64,000 nucleotides of DNA. Origin: Rhypophila decipiens. Its lineage: Eukaryota > Ascomycota > Sordariomycetes > Sordariales > Naviculisporaceae. The DNA lies in assembly GCA_033297075.1 (NCBI GenBank), contig MU858095.1, positions 1-64,000 of the forward strand, written 5' to 3'. The translations under genes and the position numbers were made by a program. Under the pieces are notes generated by a model. That model saw nothing but the letters and a program-made list of their open reading frames with translations. It was not told the origin of the DNA and did no database searches. Positions 23,801 to 34,366 of this stretch are shown here, piece by piece (the first letter of the stretch is position 1; each line of letters opens with the position of its first letter).

Positions 23801-25833
23801 GTAAGTTGAGTGAGTCAACCTCCTTCACAGTTAAGCAGGTACCCTCTTTGGTACCAATCTCATTCACATCTGTGATACTGACCAGGAAGGATCGATGCCG
23901 TTCTCGAACGACATTGTATTTTGATGGACATCCAAAGTGCTATTCCACCGCCCACAAGTCTATCATCTGAGGATCGTTATCGTCTTGGCAGGCCTTTGTT
24001 TGTGAGAGACCGACATGGGATATTGATATACCACGGATGCATATTACTACACTACCAACCATGGGAATGATGCTGCAAATGCTGACCTCTCTACATTTGT
24101 GCATAAAGTTACGGTCAATGTATGATCTTGAAGTTGTGTATCAAACCGTATCGCCAAGTCCAGACAAGAGGCGGTGTGGGGGTTGGGATCGCCAAGTTGG
24201 AAGTGGTTGGCAGGTCCTGCACCATTCTTGGAATTTTGGTGGGTAGTGCCGGTTGCTTGAACTCGGGTATTTGACGCGGGGTGGAAAAATTGATCATGGG
24301 ATTTCATTTTCCATGATTCTTATGTCGGTGGCTGACATTTGTGTCTCCCACGGACCACACACCACACCTCGGGATAAAGCATGGGGGTTATGAAGGATCG
24401 AGGTCTTTACCGGTACCTAGGTACGTACTGAATCTTACCGGTGAATTTCTCATCCTGTCTAAGACCTTCAGTGTTCACGCTTACCATTATTCCCGCCGCC
24501 CAGTCGGCCTACGCTTCATCTGAATGGACAATTCATCCCGCGGATGAGACCATCCAACGACGACAGGTCTCGGTCCTCTCGGAGTTACTGATAGACCCAC
24601 GACCACATGGTCCATGGTTTTTTTTTTCTACCGGTCTGCCTTCATGTTCTTATCAGATCTACCGTTACCCATGTGGCGAACTGTATCGGTTTATATCTTT
24701 TCGTACCATGGAATCGTTTGCGCAAGTGTGCACAGCTTTGACGACTCGACTCGCCCGAGCTGATCGACAGAAACACCAGAAGCGCACACGCCACAAAGGG
24801 CGATTTCTAGAAGGAGAAACAGAAGGAGAAAGCTCGCGAGGTTGTGATGTTGTATGAACTAACATGTGTGATATGAGGGATATTTTGAACATGACGAATG
24901 GCTCGGGGTGAAATCGTTAATCGAGATTGCACTGCCTCCTGGCAGCCTGCCTTTATGCTGCAGTGCTTCACCAGAACTTGGGACAGCAGGGAAAATTATC
25001 CCACGCAACTGCTCTTTAGCGTGTTGGTGCACCTTGACTCCTTTTATGCTTGGTGATTCCTTCAATGGCTATGGTGACTTTACCTCGGCGCCAGACGTCT
25101 ACCAGTACCGACTTGACGAGCACATTTTCCCTCTCTCATGCGGACAAGGAATACTGGACTAAAGAGCAAATGGAACACCAACAATGCCCGCAACTTTAAG
25201 TAGCATAACTGGGCAGACCTCTTTGTCGCTGGACGGTGGAAAAAGGTTCATATTTCCGGCCTGGAATATGTATACGAGATAGTGTACAATGATATCATGT
25301 ACACCATCATCACCATGTACATAGGGTAGAAAGCCCGTGTAGGCCCCTTCATGAGGACATTTCTGGTACTACGTGTCGATACCTAGCGAGGTGTCTCTGA
25401 GGCTCGGCCCTTGTTCGTCATTTAATCTCGACGAAGACAGGTCACCGTCTGTCTACATCCAGCTGGTGTGTCGTCCAGCTAGGATGTCAAATCCAGATTC
25501 GTTGTTGTTTGTAATGATATCATTCATTATGGGTATCTCATAGTACTTCAAGTTACGAGCCCGCCATGTTGAGGGTCGGCAGCTCACTGTTGCAACGCAA
25601 CTGGAGATGGAGTCTTACACGCCAGGAGGCCTCCCAAGTTACCTCTATGCATCAACAGACTGCCAAATCGAGTATCCCGAACTCCATACATTGTCCATGT
25701 CCGTGCCAGAGAATATCACGATCCAATAATACATCAAGCAAGCAAGCAAGCTCCTCGAACCTCTTGAGAGAGGAAATAACGCATAACACTTCCACACTTC
25801 ATTGTGCAATAGTGAGTGGACTTCCTTTATAGT
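20804..25833. other. 5-kb gene-poor stretch
   Basis: No frame carries a recognisable domain on either strand. The longest (21444-21887, 24441-24857) are compositionally unremarkable and overlap others. Minor structure: three tandem copies of a 13-14 bp GGAGGGGTGTGAT unit at 21423-21457. A non-coding RNA cannot be excluded from sequence alone. Confidence 0.45.
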
Positions 25834-25835
25834 TA

Positions 25836-26103
25836 GGCGTCTAATATTCAGGCACCAGTCCTCTCGTTTACAGGTACCAGTCTCAGGCTTCTTATATACA
25901 GGCACTACTCTTGTTAGAATAGAGGCTTTGACTTTCTAGAATAAATGTTTTAACTAGACTAGACAAGAGGCCTAGACTAGCTGGAATAAATACCTTAACT
26001 GGCTGGAACAAATACCTTGACTGGACTAATCAAGCGACCTAGACTGGCTGGAATAAATGCCTTGAGAAAGTGAAATTGGACTGGTGCCTGAATATTAGGA
26101 GCC
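25836..26103. mobile_element. MITE-like element, Tc1/mariner-type TIRs
   Basis: A 268-bp element bounded by inverted repeats: TAATATTCAGGCACCAGTCC at 25842-25861 is repeated exactly in reverse complement at 26078-26097. The match extends imperfectly to GGCGTC at the left end and GGAGCC at the right end. Both outer edges are flanked by TA (25834-25835 and 26104-26105), the target duplication of Tc1/mariner/pogo elements. The interior is AT-rich and built of degenerate direct repeats (CTGGAATAAATACCTTAACTG-like units). There is no coding capacity, so it would be a non-autonomous copy. Confidence 0.75.
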
Positions 26104-26108
26104 TATAG

Positions 26109-27008
26109 TTATACACACCCCCCTGCTGCCCCCTTGAACAAAAACCCACCCTTCTTCGCCAGCAAAATCTCTCTCCGCGAGGTCCTCATACCCCCCGTAT
26201 GCTCCTCCAGCTCCTCCGCCATGGCACTCTTATCATGTACGTCCCTCTTATACACCTCGCTCTCGTACGCCCCCAATGTCCACAATCTCTTGTTATTCGT
26301 CGGGTCCGTGTACAAGCCCAGGGCCAGCGTGCCGTTCTCGCTCTTGCTAGCGTACTCGATTGCTTCCTCCTGGTGCTCAATGACATGGCGCATCCCGCCT
26401 GTGTTGCTGTATGTCAGGTTCTGAATCACGACGTACGGGTCGCTGACCAGGGCGAACTGGTCGGATCGGAAGAAACTGCTGATGGTGCTGTTGATTACGG
26501 TAAAGTTTTGGACCGAGGATGTGGTGATTTTGCTCCATGTGCTGGAGTTATGTAGGTTGGTCATGATTTCGGTTGCGAGGTGCTTTTGTAGCGCGGCTTC
26601 ATCGTCGTATCTAGTCAAGAATTAACGGTCAGAAATTGTTGTGTCTATCTTCTTTCTGCTCCACAGGACTCTCAACATACTGCTCGATCGAGTAGGCCGT
26701 AGTGGTGTCGCTCCCGCCACGGGGTATGAAGATGGCGTGTTCGGATACGCCTGGCTCGTTGGCGCAAGACCAGCGAGATACGTTGTCCATGCTGACGATG
26801 AGCTTTTTCGGGGAAAAGTTAGAAACTTGCTTGCTCCCAAGGTGCTGAAAAGTCTTTGTCTCGAATGTGGTGACTTTTGTTCAGAACATACCTCATCTCT
26901 GACTGCCGTGCTGGAAGTTGAAAACGTTGTAAAGAGAAACACCGGGCCCGCCGCCGATACTGTCCCCGATGTGATCAAGGCAGCTCCCGCAAGATCGAAG
27001 AAGCGCAT
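26109..27008 (-). CDS. secreted protein, antibiotic-biosynthesis-monooxygenase (ABM) fold-like
   Basis: Minus strand. Exons 27008-26892, 26829-26681 and 26610-26109; 255 residues. The N-terminal signal peptide is MRFFDLAGAALITSGTVSAA. The mature part shows KKLIVSMDNVSRW...EHAIFIPRGG, then a second unit with GTLALGLYTDPTNNKRLWTL and AYESEVYKRDVHD. This is the beta-alpha pattern of dimeric alpha-beta-barrel ABM monooxygenase-like domains. Several N-glycosylation sequons (NSS, NFT, NST, NLT) support secretion. The family call is moderate and no catalytic claim is made. The stop codon (26109-26111) lies only 6 bp from the MITE edge, so the 3' untranslated region must be, or contain, the element. 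Confidence 0.7.
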
Positions 27009-29770
27009 CGTGATGGTGACTGATGTTTTGGGTTCACGGAAGTAACTCAGTTTTTTTAGTATCTCAGTAACGCAAGACTCAAGGAGAGAGCAGCCAGCAG
27101 CTTTTTATACTGATCTCTTGGGAATTGCGAGAGATTCTGGCAGATGATCCGGGACTGTTCTCGCAACTCCAAATATATAGAGGCATCTGCCGTTGGATCC
27201 ATGGTGGCGGTAAATATAGAGAGGAGTGATGTACTCCTTGTATAAGTGTAAACATCGAGCAAGTTGTAATTGGGTGCCCGCATTCGGCTGTATGCAAATA
27301 GATGATATCCGCCAGAGTACACGCAACTTGAGTACTTTACCCTCGTTTGATTGGACTGCTACACCCCTTTTGCGGAGAAACAGCCGATGTTGGAGTTAGC
27401 CACAAGAAACTCTATCCAAGCTTAAAAAGAGAGTGATTAAGTCTTTTTAGAACTGAGAATGCCCGGTGAAAATATCACACCCGTCGGGTTGGTAACCGTG
27501 AGATTGGAATTCTCAAGAGAAAAGACAGGGATGAGACGAAGAGACTGATAAGCTCGATCGAAGGCAGATGTAGAATCTAAAATGGTAGCGGTGACGAGGA
27601 GAGTAATATTCCAATGGGTGCTCCAAAGTATAGAGGCGCTCACCCAGGTCATTCTCGATGGCACAACCCCTGGGCGGAACGAACAGTCAAGACAAGCGGG
27701 AAGAAAGGACAGGACAGGGATGAGGAAAACCATCCAATACATACGGTCGAAAAACCGTAGTGCGGCGGGAGGGAGGACAAAAGACATTTAGAATCACTGA
27801 GAAAAGAAAATTAGAACATAACACAGGGGAGGGGGCAAGAACTTAGCGGTCAGTTATCTCTACTAGGTGACCACCTTCCTGGCAGAATTCGTGTGAATTG
27901 ACAGAAGTAATATTTTCCCTTGTAATTACTAGAAACTGCTGGAGAGTTTCTTATCATTAAATCGATTCATTGCCCCATCGTCGTGGACAGCAAGGTTCAG
28001 AGCCAGGAGAATGGACAGAGCTGACCTGCTGACTCAGCTGCTGAGGCGGTAAGGCGGTAAGCTGAAAGCCCCACGCGATGAAGCTGAAAGTGGGTCTGGA
28101 TCTTGGCCCGATATCTTACCAAAGTTGCTGGCCAACAATACTCCTTATACGCAATTATGCGCAAGCATTTGGCAGGCAAGCGCGCACACGCGTTTTTGTG
28201 TGCAATATTCAAGGCAGATAAGCGCGTACCGCATTGAGTTAGTGGGTTCTCTCGAGCAGAATGGAAGTCCCGATTCGGACAGAGCAGAGACCGCATTGAG
28301 GCTGACCGGTCATCTTGCCAGTGTGTATTTGTTAGACTGGTACAAAATTGCTCAATATGAGATGCGGGATATATACAGATGATGTTGACAATGAAGCTTC
28401 CTTGGGTTGCCATAGACAATATCGCTTGTTGACCAAAGTCTTCAGTATTTTTCTGTCTTGCCCACAAAGGCATCCCGAAAATGGCCAATTCGGAGCAAAC
28501 TCGGCATTGAAAGGATTCACGACCATTAAAACAAACGTGGCTGGATTCGCTTCAGGGCATGGGACGATGACGAGGTGACAAAACGGCCTTGATACCTTGA
28601 TAAGGGTGGATATTTTTCACGGTGCCAAGACTCGGAGATATAAAACGGGTTCAGGGGGCGGGCTGGGCAGAAAAACTAGGCTAGGAAAATTTTCGATGCC
28701 AAGATAACGGCATGGTTAACCGGGCGAGAACACACAGACGGTTGAACAGTCATCTCTTAGTGAAGCTGTCAGCGGCTTCAGTCTGGACGAGACCATGAAA
28801 GAGATGGTGTGCTCGGGGGATAGCAGCTGTCAATATATGCATCATGTTGATGTCTCCATGAACGCTGATTCAGCCCCCGCCGCCACTCAAACGCCATGAT
28901 CCTTTCTCCGGTCTCCAGTCCCTCCCAGAAATCCACTTGATCTACGATGGCTGATCCACTGTCCCCCAGACTTCGTGGAAAACGTCACCCTGAGAATCTG
29001 CACCAAAGTGGATGTGTTCTGCATGTCAGAGGGCCAGACCGCTTGAATCCCAAGCTGGCAAAACTTCAGAAGGAATTCTCGCACCTCTCCGATCAAGAAA
29101 ACCATCAGCCTTTGTTTCCACAGGTATAAACTGAAGAGAGGCATCCCACGTCAGCGACGACCGTTGAGAATGGAACCTTGATCAGATGTATTGTGCGGGC
29201 GGTTCCGGATCATGTCACCGGCCCGATCACGCTACAGCAGAGCCCCATCGTCATCTTTGCCGTTCTGGGCATTCGCGCCATTAAATGAGCGAGATGGAGT
29301 CGGATGGAACAGGACTGTGTCAACCGTCGTGGGATAGCGCCATCTTGGCAAATCCCGAACCGCCTCAAGGTCGCCGAGTTAATTCCTAGTCGTGCGCATA
29401 ATGATGACACCGGCGCAAGACGGAAGATATTAAGGTTCCGTGGCCGCCGTTGGGCTTTTGACTTCTCTCTCTTTTTCTCCGTTCTGGCAATCTCAACATT
29501 CAACTCGCTTCCATCCACGTTAAACTGTCGGCCGCAAGGTCACGAGCTGCGCTCTGTACTTTCCTCCTTTGTACATATATAATTCGGCCCGAGGAAGTAA
29601 TTCGTTCTTTTTGAGACTCCGAAGTCGCATTTCGGCAATATCATTCCTTCTTGCTTTTCGGCGCATTTCGGACGGATAGGGAAAAGAGCGCGGTCGAGCT
29701 GTTTTGCATATATATGGATTTGGATACCTATCATTGATACCCAGGGAGCCTTTTATAAAAACGTCAGAAA
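27009..29770. other. intergenic, mostly featureless
   Basis: Apart from the low-confidence frame at 27437-27787 nothing was recognised. AT-rich TATATATA motifs near 29575 and 29708, and TTTATAAAA at 29752-29760, precede the FNT transporter. The last is only 10 bp from its ATG, too close to act as the TATA box. Confidence 0.45.
27437..27787 (-). CDS. possible small membrane or secreted protein (hypothetical)
   Basis: A 116-codon frame starting at a true ATG. It has a hydrophobic stretch (MYWMVFLIPVLSFLPACL) and two N-glycosylation sequons (NIT, NLT). No family recognised, no introns. It may be chance. Confidence 0.22.
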   Translation of the reverse strand: MSFVLPPAALRFFDRMYWMVFLIPVLSFLPACLDCSFRPGVVPSRMTWVSASILWSTHWNITLLVTATILDSTSAFDRAYQSLRLIPVFSLENSNLTVTNPTGVIFSPGILSSKKT

Positions 29771-30902
29771 ATGTCAAACCCAACAGTTGTCAACGTCGTG
29801 GGGGTGGGTGTCTACACACCTGAGGAGGCGATCGAGCTTGTGTCGAGGGCTGGTGTCAAGAAGGGCAACATGAGGCCCGACAAGGTGTTCATGTCGGCAG
29901 TGTCGGCAGGGTGCTTGTTGAGCTTTGCTGGTGCCGTCATGGTGAGCGTCACCGCTGCACCTTGGTATCAAGAAAATGCGCCAGGGTTGATACGGATGGT
30001 GGGAGGACTAGTGTTTCCGCTGGGCTTGGTGATGATATTGTAGGTTGTGTCCCGTCTAGTTCATTTCCGGTCCTGATCTCGCTAACCTTGACTGCAATCC
30101 AGCCTCACTGGAGCGGATCTCTTTACCGGAACCAATATGTATACAGGAGTCGCTGCTCTGCATGGCCGGTTATCGGTGGGAAAGATGTTGCTGCACTGGT
30201 TTCTATGCTTTTGGGGCAACCTGGCTGGATCACTTTTCGTCATGGCCCTAATTTTTGGATGTAAGTTATCGCTCTGGGATGAGCCGAGAACGAGCCTGCG
30301 TGGATTGTGAACTTACTAACATTACGTCAGATGGTGGTGTGTTCAAGGGCGGAGTGTACAAAGACCAGGTGATATACCTCGTGACGGCCAAACAAATCAA
30401 GCCTCAGTTCCACGAGATCTTCCTCCGGGGTATCGGGTGCAACTGGCTGGTCTGTCTCGCGTGCTACCTTGGCATGCAGGCCAAGGACCTCAGCTCCAAG
30501 ATTGTCGGCATGTGGTGGCCCATCTTTGCCTTTGTCAGTCTGGGTCTCGATCACGTCGTAGCGAACATGTTTTTGATCCCCATGGGTCTCTGGCTGCAGG
30601 CACCTGGTCTGACCATCAGCATGTATATCTGGAAGGGCATCATTCCAGCCGGGCTCGGGAATATCATCGGCGGTGCAGTCTTTTGCGGAGGATATTATTA
30701 CTGGATGTACATTTTCCGCCAACCCGAAATCACGGTGGACGGAACCTACTATCAACCTCGTCCGCGCGAGGACCAGCACACCCTCCAAGTTTATCGAAGT
30801 GGCGACGATATTGAGCATCGGGCGAATGGTGGCGGTCGGAATAGCGGTATGGATCGGATGAAGGAGGGAGACTCGTCAGATCGTAGCAGCCAGACTTGCT
30901 AG
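29771..30902 (+). CDS. formate/nitrite transporter (FNT) family protein
   Basis: Six-helix plasma-membrane channel/transporter for small monovalent anions such as formate or nitrite. Exons 29771-30039, 30103-30260 and 30331-30902; 332 residues. Family landmarks: YTPEEAIELVSRAGVKKGNM at the N-terminus, LTGADLFTGTNMY in the re-entrant loop, HWFLCFWGNLAGSLF in helix 3, and LGDH-equivalent SLGLDHVVANMFLIPMGL. The C-terminal about 65 residues are hydrophilic. Introns carry good branch points (GCTAAC, ACTAAC). In many ascomycetes a nitrite transporter sits with nitrate/nitrite reductase genes. None is present here, so the substrate is left open. Confidence 0.92.
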
Positions 30903-32452
30903 CGATATTAGGGGTGCCAAATAGACGTGGACATGTATTGGAGCCATTTGACAGATGTGACAATCGGACCGTTGAGCGTGCAAAGGTGATGCAAGTAAAA
31001 GCTGGTTTGGCCTAGGGTGGATCGTCATCGTTGGTCCGCCTAGACCATACAGGAGGAGCCCTTTCCGCGACCACCAGCCCGACCCTGAATTTTGACCGGT
31101 CCCTTCCGCCCACGAACCAGAGCTACCAGTCCATCGTCCCGTGCTGGTGTTGACCAAAGCCAATACTAACCGAACCCCACACTGACTGACATGCCATCTA
31201 GTGTGAATTTTCAATGACTCGGTGCCGATAATCGAACTGGCCACTCCGACCATGACAGAATCGGCTTGCGAACTTTCTCCAACATCATCAACTGTCAACA
31301 TGCGACACCGAATCCTACCCTCTGCCACGGCTTCGATATCATTTTTTGCCTGGATAAAATACCGCCCCTGGCCTGCACATCGAATGCGAAATAAAGGTGG
31401 CCAGAATAATACAGCCGCCGGCATCTCAACCACAGCATTCAGCTCCGAAGCCTTCGACAGCCTGCACCGGTGTTTGCTGCTCCACGAACATTTTCAGGAA
31501 CATCGAAACTCGACGTCACATTGACGCAATATGAACGAACGGAGGCTACGCCCGCATTTTCTTCCTTCCACGATGTGCGCCCAGTCTGGCTCGCGGCTGC
31601 AGAAGCGGCCGAGTGCCATTAAGCTGTCAACCAGGGACCCAGGGTGGTGTCTGGGGCTCTGGAGTGGTGGAGGACGGGAATGTACAAGTGCGGCGTCTTC
31701 CATACCACCAAGAAAACGGTTGACCTCGTCAAGAACGACAGGTCTTGCCTGGGGTAGTACTAATCGAACAATGTGGCGAGCATACCCTATATACAAGAAG
31801 TAGATTGCCTCGCTGCAACCGTGCACACCCATGCCAACATCAGTCGAAAACCTTGATCCCCTACCCAGGACATTATTCGACTTCCTCGGTTTGAACCTGG
31901 CATTCGGGCAGCTTCAAGGGAAAATAAAAAGGAAAGGATATTCACGGGGGCGGGAAGAAAAAAAGATGGCGTCTATTTTTGGCCCGCAATTTAGCAGGTT
32001 TAACAAGATTCACCAGTCCAGGGGCCCGGAAATCACGGGCTGCAATTTGGATAAAACGGCTCGAGCGGAGCGCAGAACTCCAAATTCCCATCGAGACCCA
32101 TCTAGACGCAAACCGCTTAAGAGTTTCTGCTCTTCTCTCTCGCTATTCTCCGGGTTGAACTTGGGCAATACAAGGGAACATGCAGTGGCAAAATTCGATT
32201 ACTGGTTATCACTTACAGCCCCCTGTCCCCGGCCTGGACTGGAAGATATCGTAAGAGGCATATCTCAACACGGCTTAATAGCATCAGCCAGACTATAAGA
32301 AGGCGCCGAGTGACACCGGTTCAAAGCATCCATCACTCCACTACGCAAATCGTTATCTTCTCAACCGCCTTTAAGACCATCGTTGAAATCCCCAACAGCA
32401 AACTTCTAACAACAAACACAACAGAAATCAACAGTCCATCACCAGCAAAACA
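30903..32452. other. intergenic with promoter of the DUF4360 gene
   Basis: Short frames only (for example 30876-31433 and 31494-31832, minus), none with a motif. CTATAAG at 32293-32299, about 155 bp upstream of the DUF4360 start, is a plausible TATA box, and the following CA-rich leader is typical of a highly expressed secreted-protein gene. Confidence 0.5.
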
Positions 32453-33100
32453 ATGACAAACCTCACCCGCCTAACTGCCGTCCTGGCGAGCGTTGTTCCC
32501 GCTCTCGGCGCTGCCATCTCGGTAGATGGTCCTGCCGACCTACCCAAGATCAAGAGCATCACGTACTCCGGCAGCGGATGCATCAAAGACCCTGCATACT
32601 CTGGCAACCTGAACGACCCGACATTCACATACTCCAACTTTGCCGCCTCCTTCCCCGGAACCAGCCAGACTCTCAACTGCGAGGTGCACATCACCCTTAC
32701 GGGCGGCACGCCTGGCTGGCAGTTTGCGCTTAGCAACAACTGGGTCAAGGGTCACGTCGTATTACCTCCCGGGGCTTGCCTGGACTATTATACCCAAGTG
32801 TTCTTCAGCCAGAATGCTGCTAAAACAGTAAGTTCTCCTCTTGAACAGCTACAGAAGGACAGAGACTAACGTCGTGATAAACAGTCTACATCAAAGGCAA
32901 GCTACAGCAACAACGGCGGCAGCACTGTCGACCAAACCGTCACACTCCGCAACAACCTCTCTGGGAACAAGGTCTGGTCTGGCTGCACCGGCGACCCGGG
33001 CATCTTGAACGTCAACTTCCGTGGCGCGCTCAGCTCGGATACCAAGGCGTACTTTGAGGCTGTCACCGAGAACTGGGACATCGAGTGGAGGCGGTGCTAG
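32453..33100 (+). CDS. secreted DUF4360 family protein
   Basis: Small secreted protein of 196 residues. Exons 32453-32827 and 32885-33100 (57-nt intron, GTAAGT...AAACAG). The signal peptide is MTNLTRLTAVLASVVPALGA. The body matches the fungal DUF4360 pattern: ITYSGSGCIKDPAYSGNLND, FAASFPGTSQTLNCEV, LSNNWVKGHVVLPPGACLDYY, WSGCTGDPGILNVNFRGAL and the terminal EWRRC. The cysteines (GC, NC, AC, GC, RC) probably form disulfides. Function is unknown in the family. Confidence 0.9.
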
Positions 33101-33536
33101 ATGTTGCACGAGGAAAAACTGGTGTATGGGATTGGCAGGGAGACGGAGATGCATTTCTACTAATCGCTTTTCTTTCCTTTTCTTAGCCTTCGCAATTTGC
33201 GAGTTAGATATCCTTTACATACTTGATTCATTTGCACATAGCCAAAAGGGAAAAGATCTCGGTAGAAGCCAGTAATAAAAGAGAAAGTTCCCCGTACGAT
33301 ACGACTGTGCATTGATACCTCGCTTGACAATTGACATCACAAGACGATCTTGAAATATCACACCTACTCATTGAGAATCGCCGCATGGATCTGCAAAAGC
33401 GTACGACACAATTCACCAGGCAACATCACACCTATGCGCATCTTCTATAACCATCAACGGTGTCGTTGGAAGAAATTCGTGCTTTTCTAGGCAACTGAGA
33501 CGTCAACAACACCGCTTTGTCCTCTCATGCCTAGGT
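33101..33536. other. 3' flank of DUF4360 gene, no gene seen
   Basis: AT-rich 3' untranslated-type sequence then unremarkable DNA up to the LINE-like insertion. Confidence 0.45.
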
Positions 33537-33887
33537 ACGTCTTGCGCATGTCCGGGCTGCACAGGCCGCAGCCCGTAGTCAAACAGGAGGCAGCACCCCC
33601 CGGCAGTAGCACTCGTCACTGACCGACGGTTATACCTACCTATGAGCCATCGGCTCTCGCCCCTCGAACATGAATTCCGCAACTAGCGGTAGTCACAATG
33701 AGTCTTATCCCGACTGCCACAAGCACAGTAGCCACTACAATCAGCACGCGTTCGGAGGATAGGCGCTCTATGTATTTAGGCACTATACATAGATAGATAG
33801 TTAAAGCCCTAGCTCTCTAGGACCCGATACGCTAAATAGGCGTCTTAGTAGCTGCCGCTTCACGGCCCTACCCCGGTCTTAAATGGG

Positions 33888-33919
<32 letters not shown>

Positions 33920-33932
33920 CGTCTTGCGCATG
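33537..33932 (+). mobile_element. 5'-truncated LINE-like insertion with target-site duplication
   Basis: The 14-mer ACGTCTTGCGCATG occurs at 33537-33550 and again at 33919-33932. The 368 bp between them end in a perfect (AAC)11 tail at 33888-33920, which overlaps the second copy by two bases. Target duplication plus a 3' simple-sequence tail is the hallmark of non-LTR retrotransposition. The body contains runs rich in TA (CTATACATAGATAGATAGTTAAAG) and a GGTCTTAAATGGGAAC junction before the tail. No reverse-transcriptase coding remains, so this is a 3' fragment (5'-truncated copy) or a SINE. Confidence 0.7.
33888..33920. repeat. (AAC)11 microsatellite
   Basis: Eleven perfect AAC units. It forms the 3' tail of the LINE-like insertion. 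Confidence 0.95.
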
Positions 33933-34366
33933 AAACGGCAAACTAAGGCAACGGCGAAGGAACCCAGGTGGAAACATCAAACATAAGTTATATTTTCGTA
34001 CTAGAGTAGTTTGTGAATAGACACTGCAACAAAGGAAGATACGATAAAGAAGAATATGCTCAAGAATGTAACAACCGGACCCCAAACCAGAAGCAGGGGT
34101 ATCATGAAGCCAGACACGACAAAAAAGAAAGAGAAAAAGACGTGATGAAGCCACACCATATGTTCCGCACCGTTTTTGACGACCAACCTTGATGACCAGC
34201 CCATGTCCCATAACGCCAACCATTTCAGTATCCAAGAAAACAAACATGAACTCGTAAGGCATGACCGTACCGTATTGAAAGCCGAACCTAAAAAGTAAAG
34301 AGAGTAAAAGAAACAGCATTGAACTGCAACCATAAAGCATATTCGCGTCATCAAAAGTCCATGATA
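33933..34366. other. 3' flank of the PTH11-like gene
   Basis: No supported gene. A 163-codon minus-strand frame (33879-34370) is mostly hydrophobic by composition, begins at a non-ATG codon and partly reads through the microsatellite. Confidence 0.45.
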
